Assembly: GCA_027460605.1 (NCBI GenBank)
Contig: JAPZAN010000185.1
Location: 1-5,664 of the forward strand
Direction: 5' to 3'
Length of the DNA stretch: 5,664 nt
Source: Candidatus Methanoperedens sp.
Lineage (GTDB): Archaea > Halobacteriota > Methanosarcinia > Methanosarcinales > Methanoperedenaceae
Shown in pieces: positions 1-5,190 of this stretch. A program made the position numbers and the translations under genes. Every line of letters starts with the position of its first letter. Positions within the stretch are counted from its first letter, which is position 1. Below the pieces are notes generated by a model, which was not told the DNA's origin, ran no database searches, and worked only from the letters and a program-made list of their open reading frames with translations.

Positions 1-437
1 CTCATACTTTTAAGGTACTTAAAGCGTCCGAGCTCATTCCACTTTGCAGTGTTTGCCATAACCCCAAAGACCAGATAGCAACGGCGAGTGTCCCGCAGGA
101 TGCAAAACGCGCCCTTGAAAAAGCCAATGAATTCCAGGATGAAGTAATTAAAGCCAGAAAAGCGGTCGAGGAAGCAAAAGCAAGTGGAAAAGATGTCTCA
201 TCGGCACAGCTTGACCTGGATAAAGCAACGTCAGTAATGAACGATATTCCCTATTTATGGCATGCGTTTAATCTTAAGGATTTTGACAGGCAAATACAGG
301 GCGGGATTGATTCTGCCAAAAAGGCTGAATATAAAACATCGGGCGTTGAACCAACCGTACCGCCGCGCACGCCTGGTTTTGGGATTATCATGGCAATAGG
401 AATATTTGCAGTGTTATACTTATTCAGAAAACGGTGA
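1..437 (+). CDS. C-terminal part of a c-type (multihaem) cytochrome with PGF-CTERM anchor
   Basis: This open frame (codons in phase from position 3, TGA at 435-437) enters the window already open, so its N-terminus lies upstream. The visible 144 residues start with one haem c motif, CSVCH, at positions 45-59. A long, charged, Ala/Lys/Glu-rich helical or coiled-coil stretch follows, then DIPYLWHAFNL (position 243 onward), whose His could be a distal haem ligand. The tail is a Pro-rich linker (PTVPPRTPGFG), a hydrophobic helix and terminal RKR. That is the tripartite PGF-CTERM signal, which in archaea is processed by archaeosortase and anchors proteins at the outer cell surface. A last CxxCH followed by a helical bundle with a His recalls the C-terminal parts of NrfA/HAO-like multihaem enzymes, but this is a weak resemblance. 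The product is probably a surface-displayed electron carrier or reductase that partners the NapC/NirT protein encoded directly downstream. Total haem number and activity cannot be read here. Confidence 0.85.
   Translation, partial: HTFKVLKASELIPLCSVCHNPKDQIATASVPQDAKRALEKANEFQDEVIKARKAVEEAKASGKDVSSAQLDLDKATSVMNDIPYLWHAFNLKDFDRQIQGGIDSAKKAEYKTSGVEPTVPPRTPGFGIIMAIGIFAVLYLFRKR
372..434 (+). other. PGF-CTERM archaeosortase sorting signal (within upstream cytochrome)
   Basis: The last 21 codons encode Pro-Gly-Phe, then about 15 hydrophobic residues, and end in Arg-Lys-Arg just before the stop, after a Pro/Thr-rich linker. This layout is the defining pattern of PGF-CTERM proteins processed by archaeosortase A. 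It places the cytochrome on the outer face of an archaeal envelope and is one of the best taxonomic clues in the window. Confidence 0.85.
433..437 (+). promoter_or_regulatory. Ribosome binding site GGTGA overlapping the upstream stop
   Basis: GGTGA matches the complement of the archaeal 16S rRNA 3' end and contains the TGA stop of the upstream gene. It lies 9 nt before ATG 447 but directly abuts the alternative GTG at 438, so it decides in favour of ATG 447. The arrangement implies translational coupling of the two cytochrome genes. Confidence 0.7.
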
Positions 438-446
438 GTGACTCCA

Positions 447-1544
447 ATGGATAAGATTTCTATTAAGGCTGCAGTCAAGAACTGGATTTCAAGAAATAAG
501 CTGTCAATCGTAATTGTATTGATTGTCCTTCTTTCCGTGATGTTTGTTGCCACAGAAAAAATGCTGGAAATCACAGAAAATCCTGCATTTTGCGGAAAGA
601 ATTGCCATATAATGAGACCGTATTACGACTCATGGCGAACTTCTTCCCATAATGATGTCCGATGCGTTGAATGCCATTATGAACCGGGGTTGATTGGACA
701 TTTAAAAGGCAAGATTAATGGGCTTATGCAATTTTACAGTTATGAAACCACAGTTGAAGAATATTCAGGGAAATTGTATGCAAGGGTGATGGATAAAAAC
801 TGCCTTATCTGCCATGAAAAGCGTATATTTTCCTCAGATATACCGTATACAGGCGTCAATTTCAGCCACAAGAACCATCTGCTTCAACCCAAGAGAGGAA
901 TCGGTCTGACATGCACAAGCTGTCATTCCATGCTTGTCATCGGTATGAAAGAGCACCAGTCTGTATCTGATCCATCGTGCAATCAATGCCATCCAGGCAT
1001 TGCCAGAAATGATATCGGACATATTGTTGTGACCACTTCAACCTGTTTTACCTGTCATTTCAGGGACGTGGCCGGTAATACCTCGATATCTGGATGTCCA
1101 TCCTGTCATGGGCCTCCAAAAGAAATGCACCGGAATTATACGAACTTTAATCATACGAGCCATCTGAACCGGGGTTATGTATGCCTGACCTGCCATACAA
1201 ACGTTTCAACAGGCGCTAACGACATAGTCCCGAAGGATAAATGCTATTCATGCCATAATATCAGGGAAAGGGTGGACAAATACGATGATTTCGCATTCGT
1301 GCATAAGAATCATGTAACGAACAACAAGATTGCCTGTTATAACTGTCATTCTGATGTAAAGCATACTCCCACGATAAAGGAGAATCTATGCGCAACCTGC
1401 CATAGCAATGAGCATCCTGCAGACTGGTTGAAAACGCATAAGACACAGGTTTTGATAGGCAAGGTATGCAGCGATTGCCACGAACCCAAGTTTTGTGCAG
1501 ATTGCCATGCCACTGGAGTAGCCAGTGGCAAAACAGGAAAGTAA
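447..1544 (+). CDS. NapC/NirT-type membrane-anchored multihaem cytochrome c, 13 candidate haems
   Basis: The 365-residue protein begins with a short cytoplasmic segment and one membrane helix (about residues 17-35). Next comes a NapC/NirT/NrfH-like start, ENPAFCGKNCHIMRP...YDSWRTSSHNDVRCVECH. In that family a CxxCHxM haem near the membrane takes electrons from quinol. Twelve CxxCH motifs are present (VE, LI, TS, NQ, FT, PS, LT, YS, YN, AT, SD and AD between the cysteines), plus the first site, which is CX3CH (CGKNCH). The extension beyond the usual four haems carries FxHxxH segments (FSHKNH, FNHTSH, FVHKNH), each preceding haem motifs, as in cytochrome c7/c3 modules that supply bis-His ligands. 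The C-terminus has paired haems CSDCHEPKFCADCH. It is thus an NrfH/NapC-like quinol dehydrogenase fused to a haem wire, acting outside the membrane. The start is ATG 447 because of the GGTGA spacing; GTG 438 would add three residues. It forms an operon with the upstream PGF-CTERM cytochrome, its likely electron partner. Direction and terminal acceptor are unknown. Confidence 0.9.
   Translation: MDKISIKAAVKNWISRNKLSIVIVLIVLLSVMFVATEKMLEITENPAFCGKNCHIMRPYYDSWRTSSHNDVRCVECHYEPGLIGHLKGKINGLMQFYSYETTVEEYSGKLYARVMDKNCLICHEKRIFSSDIPYTGVNFSHKNHLLQPKRGIGLTCTSCHSMLVIGMKEHQSVSDPSCNQCHPGIARNDIGHIVVTTSTCFTCHFRDVAGNTSISGCPSCHGPPKEMHRNYTNFNHTSHLNRGYVCLTCHTNVSTGANDIVPKDKCYSCHNIRERVDKYDDFAFVHKNHVTNNKIACYNCHSDVKHTPTIKENLCATCHSNEHPADWLKTHKTQVLIGKVCSDCHEPKFCADCHATGVASGKTGK
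1508..1530 (+). repeat. Perfect 9-bp inverted repeat at the 3' end of the cytochrome gene
   Basis: TGCCACTGG (1508-1516) and CCAGTGGCA (1522-1530) are perfectly complementary around a 5-nt AGTAG loop. They lie in the last codons of the 13-haem cytochrome and end 12 nt before its stop. As RNA this would be a stable hairpin. It may protect the transcript 3' end or act with the following hairpin in termination. Confidence 0.6.
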
Positions 1545-1555
1545 TTGATAAAACA

Positions 1556-1593
1556 GTACCCTTTCTTGCGGGTACGTTTTTCTTTTTTATTTT
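1556..1593 (+). terminator. Hairpin plus T-rich tract, terminator of the + strand cytochrome operon
   Basis: GTACCC (1556-1561) pairs with GGGTAC (1570-1575) over an 8-nt loop. It is followed by a 17-nt run (1577-1593) that is all T except for one C and one A. It begins 12 nt after the cytochrome stop. Archaeal termination relies mainly on the U-tract, so this is a credible end of the first operon before the convergent gene. Confidence 0.6.
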
Positions 1594-1702
1594 GACTGGT
1601 TTTGGGAGCAGCCTTAACCTGATTTTGTCAGATTCTCACGGATACCCGAATACACCACCTCAACCTTATACTATCTACCCATCTACATGAAACTTAAAAA
1701 AA
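1594..1702. other. Intergenic spacer between convergent cytochrome operons
   Basis: No coding region is supported here. On the - strand the cytochrome b stop is followed at once by seven T (A-run at 1696-1702 on the + strand), a possible U-tract terminator for the convergent operon. The rest shows no clear RNA gene or repeat. Confidence 0.4.
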
Positions 1703-2407
1703 TTATCTATTAAATGTAATTTTCTCGCTCTTTTCATTCATCTGTCTCATTATCTCTTCATACTCAAGCGGATGTTCATGTTTCATCTGCTCCTCTGAGA
1801 GGTTGCCCGTAATCCATGCTTTTGACATCGGGAAAACCTCAGGGCTGTAATGAACATTCCACCAGTGGACTATGAAAATAAACAGGGTTGCCAGTAACGC
1901 CTCGTCTGTATGAATGATGGTTGACAGGTGCACATATGCATAGGGAATATATTCCATAGCAACAAAAGGAAACAGCATGATAAGTCCGGTAACACAGAGC
2001 ATCACCATTCCCCAGAAGGCACCCCAGTAATCGAATTTTTCCTTCCAGCTGTACCTTCCGAACTTCGGATGTTCTGCCTTTCCGACGTAGAATAGTATTG
2101 TCTGCCAGAAATCCTTTACATCTGTTAAAGTAGGCCACACTTTGCGCTCAAGCAATGGTTCCTTATCAACAAAAATATGATATCCAACATGGTATATCCC
2201 CAGAAGAACCATTCCAGTACCGGCAGTATGGTGTATAAGAGTCCTCATTTCAAATCCGCCCAGTAAATTTATGATTACCGGAGACCACCAGGCGTCAGGG
2301 AATTTAAGGGGCATTCCGCTGATTACAAGGAGCATGAAAGTCCCGATCATTACCCAGTGCTCTAAAAGTTGATTGAAAGTGAACCTTTTGAAGAAAACTT
2401 CTCCCAT
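1703..2407 (-). CDS. Di-haem cytochrome b (FdnI/HydC/b561-like), four-helix membrane subunit
   Basis: This 234-residue integral membrane protein has about four helices (roughly residues 16-34, 58-80, 129-150 and 166-185). The pattern is that of prokaryotic cytochrome b561 / formate-dehydrogenase gamma / Ni-hydrogenase cytochrome b. Candidate haem ligands are His17 in LLEHW, His59/60 in RTLIHH, His73/77 in IYHVGYH, and His166 and His181/186 in IIHTDEALLA...VHWWNVHYSPE. FDYWGAFWGM before helix three is also typical. Such subunits exchange electrons between a membrane carrier (menaquinone or methanophenazine) and a partner outside the membrane. The partner here should be the heptahaem cytochrome encoded just upstream, since no hydrogenase or Fe-S subunit is present. 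I chose the ATG at 2407 because GAGGAG lies 8 nt upstream. An in-frame ATG at 2464, 3 nt after the preceding stop, would add 19 residues and cannot be excluded. The hydrophilic C-terminus is charged and likely cytoplasmic or interfacial. Confidence 0.88.
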   Translation of the reverse strand: MGEVFFKRFTFNQLLEHWVMIGTFMLLVISGMPLKFPDAWWSPVIINLLGGFEMRTLIHHTAGTGMVLLGIYHVGYHIFVDKEPLLERKVWPTLTDVKDFWQTILFYVGKAEHPKFGRYSWKEKFDYWGAFWGMVMLCVTGLIMLFPFVAMEYIPYAYVHLSTIIHTDEALLATLFIFIVHWWNVHYSPEVFPMSKAWITGNLSEEQMKHEHPLEYEEIMRQMNEKSEKITFNR

Positions 2408-2415
2408 AGTATTAT

Positions 2416-2421
2416 CTCCTC
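2416..2421 (-). promoter_or_regulatory. Ribosome binding site GAGGAG for cytochrome b
   Basis: On the - strand GAGGAG stands 8 nt before the ATG at 2407. It is the strongest ribosome binding site near this gene and favours this start over the upstream in-frame ATG at 2464. Confidence 0.7.
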
Positions 2422-2467
2422 TTAATTCCGAATCGGAAACCTCAAGTAATTTTTGTCCGGGCATTAT

Positions 2468-3424
2468 TTACCATCTCTTGTGGACTTTAAGCCGTGAAAG
2501 AAAATCCAGAATAACCATCCCGGCAAAGATGCCGATGACCCCGGTCGTTAATACCTTGAAAAATATTGCTATCCAGTAAGCAAGGTCGAAAGGGCCGAAG
2601 AAATAATCTTTCATCTGGGGTTCCAGACTTGTTTTGTTGAAAACGAGTTCACCTGTATGGAGTGATTCCTTGTCATGTACCAGCCCCGAAGCTATCTTGG
2701 CATCAAAATTGACTCCCGGATGGCAATTCGTCTTACCGCATGTTTTGGGAAGGTTTTCCGGGTATGTGCTGGAATCAGGGTCTGTAGTTGATTTTGTGTT
2801 GTGGTTGCCGTGGCAGTCGGAACATGTGGCGACCAGAGTATAGCCTTTACTCAGCGCCCGCCAGTGGAAAGATTCCTTATAGGTATCAAAGCGGTCGGTT
2901 TTAATACCGTAATACCATGCGCTCATCATTTCCTTGTTCGAGTGGCATTTTGCGCATGTTGCAGGGCTGTTCTGGTGGTTCGAGGATGAATTTGGATCGG
3001 ATATTGCCCGGATTTCATGAACTCCATGACAATCGGTGCATGTTGCAGCCTCAGGATGACCTTTTTGGATCTGTGCCCAGTGAATGCTTGTCTTGTAATC
3101 CTTTGCTTCCTGAGGATGGCATTTAGAGCAGACGTTTGTTATATTGTTCCTGCTGGGTCTTCCGATAAAGTTTCCTGACATCACGCTGTAGGATATCACA
3201 GAAGAGTTGGCCTGGTCATTCCCTCCGTGACAATCAGCGCATGTGAAACCTTTTTGATAATGTATATTATTCCTGAATTCAGATACCACCTTTGTATGGC
3301 AATGATAGCATGAAATATCTTCCTGTGCATAACCAACAGAAGTGAATAATGGGATTAAAAGTATTAAAATCAATACAAATTTATTTTTTAATAATAAATA
3401 CAGGTTTTTTCCTGGGGACAACAT
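2468..3424 (-). CDS. Heptahaem cytochrome c, secreted with C-terminal membrane anchor
   Basis: The 318-residue protein has an N-terminal signal peptide (about residues 1-33, hydrophobic core VLILILLIPLF, likely cut after GYA). It has six CxxCH motifs at residues 39, 62, 99, 129, 157 and 201, and one CX4CH (CGKTNCH) at 229, the spacing known from cytochromes c3. Internal repetition is clear: Ser-x-His-Trp, then TCxDCHGxH, then a DPxSS segment and P-x-TCxKCH/TCGKTNCH. The extra His residues are good candidates for distal ligands. A single helix at about 281-307 and a basic tail (RLKVHKRW) anchor the C-terminus. It sits upstream of the cytochrome b gene on the same strand, so the pair resembles a two-gene version of c/b fusions such as Geobacter CbcL, or the methanophenazine:cytochrome c oxidoreductases proposed for ANME archaea. 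Its inferred role is to accept electrons from, or donate them to, cytochrome b at the outer membrane face. The ATG is preceded by AAGGT at 7 nt. Confidence 0.9.
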   Translation of the reverse strand: MLSPGKNLYLLLKNKFVLILILLIPLFTSVGYAQEDISCYHCHTKVVSEFRNNIHYQKGFTCADCHGGNDQANSSVISYSVMSGNFIGRPSRNNITNVCSKCHPQEAKDYKTSIHWAQIQKGHPEAATCTDCHGVHEIRAISDPNSSSNHQNSPATCAKCHSNKEMMSAWYYGIKTDRFDTYKESFHWRALSKGYTLVATCSDCHGNHNTKSTTDPDSSTYPENLPKTCGKTNCHPGVNFDAKIASGLVHDKESLHTGELVFNKTSLEPQMKDYFFGPFDLAYWIAIFFKVLTTGVIGIFAGMVILDFLSRLKVHKRW

Positions 3425-3431
3425 TTGAGTT

Positions 3432-3436
3432 ACCTT
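3432..3436 (-). promoter_or_regulatory. Ribosome binding site AAGGT for heptahaem cytochrome
   Basis: AAGGT on the - strand lies 7 nt before the ATG at 3424. It supports the start that leaves a complete signal peptide. Confidence 0.5.
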
Positions 3437-3466
3437 GCCTGATATATTTTGTTTCCTATCCTTATA

Positions 3467-3488
3467 CCCGTTTTTGTCCCGTTTTTGA
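3467..3488. repeat. 11-bp tandem repeat, candidate operator of the cytochrome c/b operon
   Basis: CCCGTTTTTGT (3467-3477) is followed immediately by CCCGTTTTTGA (3478-3488), so ten of eleven positions are identical. The pair lies just downstream of the transcription start predicted from the TATA box at 3513-3521. That is a position where a bound repressor could block initiation. Chance repetition in T-rich DNA is possible. Confidence 0.4.
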
Positions 3489-3511
3489 TTGTATTACTCT
3501 TTTACCTGTTA

Positions 3512-3527
3512 CTTTATATAATTTATC
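3512..3527 (-). promoter_or_regulatory. BRE/TATA promoter of the cytochrome c/b operon
   Basis: Reading the - strand, GATAAA (3527-3522) fits the archaeal BRE and is directly followed by TTATATAAA (3521-3513), close to the TATA consensus. Initiation would be expected about 25 nt downstream, near 3490, giving a leader of about 65 nt before the ATG at 3424. The same TTTATATAA also reads on the + strand, but without a purine-rich BRE there. Confidence 0.55.
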
Positions 3528-3581
3528 GTTATTTTTATCATTATTTTATGTGTTCATTAAGCAATTTCCGAAACATGATAT

Positions 3582-3600
3582 CCATAAATTAGATAAATAA
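3582..3600 (+). promoter_or_regulatory. Possible TATA region of the YkgJ-type gene
   Basis: The A/T-rich segment CATAAATTAGATAAATAA lies about 28-46 nt before the ATG at 3628. That gene has no Shine-Dalgarno sequence, which suits a leaderless or short-leader transcript starting roughly 25 nt downstream of this box. The whole intergenic stretch is A/T-rich, so the exact box is uncertain. Confidence 0.35.
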
Positions 3601-3627
3601 TGAAACTATCCTGAACCAATCGCATTT

Positions 3628-4323
3628 ATGATGAAAACCGACGAAATTGAAAAGGAGATACAATCCATAGTATCCTTCCCGGATGAGAAATTCATAGAGA
3701 TAATCCGTGAAGTTGGATTCGAATGCGATTGCTGCGGTAAGTGCTGTACCAGCGAGTTCAACGACCATGTGTTTCTACTGGATGATGATACAGAAAGATT
3801 AATTAAAAATTGTGGCAGCGGCTTTCTTCGCCCGGCGCCATATTTTGATGTATGTGATAATCTTGGCAGGTTTTATGTAATGGGTTACGCCCTCAAAAAT
3901 AAACCAGGAGGCGAATGCATATTCTATACAAGCGGCAAGTGCGAACATTACGCGATTCGACCTGATATTTGCAGGATTTTCCCTTACATGCTTCACAGGG
4001 AACCTGATGAAGAGGGAAACATTGAGTTCAGGCAGGTAGGCGGTTTAAACAGGCACGGATTATACCACAACGATATAAGCGACGAAACGTGCAAAGAAAT
4101 ATTAAAAACCGTGAAAAAATATGAATCGGATTTCCTGAGGCAAAAACTGGGGTTCATACGCGAGATAGAAAAACACTTCAAAAAGCATAATCTCAAACAA
4201 AGCCGGCAGATGTATGACAGGATGATGAGGGAGTACGCGAAAGGCAAAGACATTGAGGTTTATGTATTCTTCAGGGGAACATTTAAAAAAGAAATAATTT
4301 CCAAACACATTATTAACTCCTAA
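3628..4323 (+). CDS. YkgJ-family cysteine-cluster (CxxCxxCC) protein
   Basis: The 231-residue soluble protein carries the two blocks that define the YkgJ / CxxCxxCC family, thought to bind Zn or an Fe-S cluster. The first is FECDCCGKCC at residues 31-40. The second is GECIFYTSGKCEHYAIRPDICRIFPY across residues 95-120, with Cys97, Cys105 and Cys115 and the invariant RPxxCRxFP. Extra cysteines occur at 62, 76 and 155. The C-terminal 70 residues are Lys/Glu-rich and predicted helical. The family's biochemical role is not settled, so I give no reaction. Two adjacent ATG codons (3628 and 3631) are possible starts and neither has a ribosome binding site. It is divergent from the cytochrome c/b operon and 36 nt upstream of the rhomboid gene on the same strand, so the latter pair may be cotranscribed. 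A link to metal or haem supply for the cytochromes is only a neighbourhood guess. Confidence 0.88.
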   Translation: MMKTDEIEKEIQSIVSFPDEKFIEIIREVGFECDCCGKCCTSEFNDHVFLLDDDTERLIKNCGSGFLRPAPYFDVCDNLGRFYVMGYALKNKPGGECIFYTSGKCEHYAIRPDICRIFPYMLHREPDEEGNIEFRQVGGLNRHGLYHNDISDETCKEILKTVKKYESDFLRQKLGFIREIEKHFKKHNLKQSRQMYDRMMREYAKGKDIEVYVFFRGTFKKEIISKHIINS

Positions 4324-4346
4324 AACAAAAGAATATCAATTATTAC

Positions 4347-4352
4347 AGGTGG
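4347..4352 (+). promoter_or_regulatory. Ribosome binding site AGGTGG for the rhomboid gene
   Basis: AGGTGG, complementary to the 16S rRNA 3' end, lies 7 nt before the ATG at 4360. It fixes the start that retains the full AN1 zinc finger. Confidence 0.7.
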
Positions 4353-4359
4353 ATACACA

Positions 4360-5190
4360 ATGCCAAAAGAATGCGATTATTGCGGTTTCAAGGACCCGCT
4401 GCCGTTTACATGCAAGTTTTGCGGCAGGACATATTGTTATAATCACCGCCTGCCCGAATCACATGATTGTGCCGGGCTTGCATCTTACAAAGAGCGTGTC
4501 CGTGAGAGTGGAAAATTGTATCAATATGAACCCGAATTAATTGCGAAGAAACAGCGTGGGCACTATTTTAATACATTTTCCAGGGCGATTTCGATAATAA
4601 AAAGCAACTATTCTCTGACATTCCTAGTAGTGGCAGTCATATCTTTCCTTCTGCAGAATATTATCGGAGAGTCTGTTTATTTTTCGTATTTTGCCCTTTT
4701 ACCTGCTGATATTTTATATCAACCATTGAAGTTTGCAATAAATCTACTGACTCATATATTCGTACATGCAAATGCAATACATCTCTTATTTAACATGATG
4801 TTCTTATTCTTTTTCGGACCCGAGCTTGAACGAAGAATTGGCGGTAAAAGGTTCCTTGCTGTATTTTTTGCTTCAGGAATAGTTGCAGCGATAGGTTATT
4901 CGATATGGACTCTGCTTGTCCTGAAAAATCCTTTTGCCTCCGCAGTCGGGGCAAGCGGTGCATTGTTCGGGATATTTGCCTGCCTTGCGGTTCTTGCTCC
5001 GCATATTCAGGTGTATATTTACTTTATACCCATGAAAATAACACACGCGTTGATCTTTTTTGCCCTGTTTGACCTCCTGTTCATAGGCTCAGGAGATGCG
5101 ATAGCACGCAGCGCCCATTTAAGCGGGGTAATCGCAGGACTGGTCATAGGCGATCATATCAAAAAGACGGGAAACTATATCGGCTATTGA
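4360..5190 (+). CDS. Rhomboid-family intramembrane serine protease with N-terminal AN1 zinc finger
   Basis: The 276-residue protein has two parts. Residues 5-37 form a complete AN1-type zinc finger: Cys5, Cys8, Cys18, Cys21, Cys26, His29, His35 and Cys37, in the spacing C-x2-C-x9-C-x2-C-x4-C-x2-H-x5-H-x-C. After a charged linker (to about residue 80) comes a six-helix rhomboid core. It has HANAIHLLFNM (His136, His141, Asn145), the nucleophile motif GASG with Ser199, and the catalytic His253 in AHLSG. All residues needed for the Ser-His dyad and oxyanion site are present, so an active protease that cuts membrane-spanning segments is expected. The zinc finger is presumably cytosolic and may bind substrates or ubiquitin-like (SAMP) or other partners; AN1-rhomboid fusions are a known archaeal architecture. 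Substrates are unknown. It follows the YkgJ-type gene by 36 nt, and its 3' end overlaps the convergent lipoprotein gene by 7 bp. Confidence 0.93.
   Translation: MPKECDYCGFKDPLPFTCKFCGRTYCYNHRLPESHDCAGLASYKERVRESGKLYQYEPELIAKKQRGHYFNTFSRAISIIKSNYSLTFLVVAVISFLLQNIIGESVYFSYFALLPADILYQPLKFAINLLTHIFVHANAIHLLFNMMFLFFFGPELERRIGGKRFLAVFFASGIVAAIGYSIWTLLVLKNPFASAVGASGALFGIFACLAVLAPHIQVYIYFIPMKITHALIFFALFDLLFIGSGDAIARSAHLSGVIAGLVIGDHIKKTGNYIGY

Noticed and set aside
438..446. GTG at 438 as start of the NapC/NirT gene
   Set aside because: It directly abuts the upstream stop and the GGTGA motif, leaving no spacing for ribosome binding. ATG 447 has ideal 9-nt spacing.
251..574. 107-residue - strand frame antisense to the first two genes
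   Set aside because: It lies opposite two well-supported cytochrome regions (PGF-CTERM tail and NapC anchor) and shows no motif of its own.
1618..1632. CTGA-TTTTG-TCAG inverted repeat in the convergent spacer
   Set aside because: The stem is only four base pairs and is not followed by a T-run on the + strand, so it is easily due to chance.
1466..1690. 74-residue + strand frame over the end of the 13-haem gene
   Set aside because: It overlaps the cytochrome in another frame and runs through the terminator. It has no domain or ribosome binding site.
2408..2464. N-terminal extension of cytochrome b from ATG 2464
   Set aside because: It would add 19 hydrophilic residues, and its upstream ribosome binding site is weak compared with GAGGAG before 2407. 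It is kept as an alternative, not as the call.
3349..3600. Hydrophobic 83-residue + strand frame across the divergent region
   Set aside because: It runs antisense to the heptahaem cytochrome signal peptide and through the promoter region. Its hydrophobicity follows from T-rich DNA, and it has only a weak ribosome binding site and no recognisable motif.
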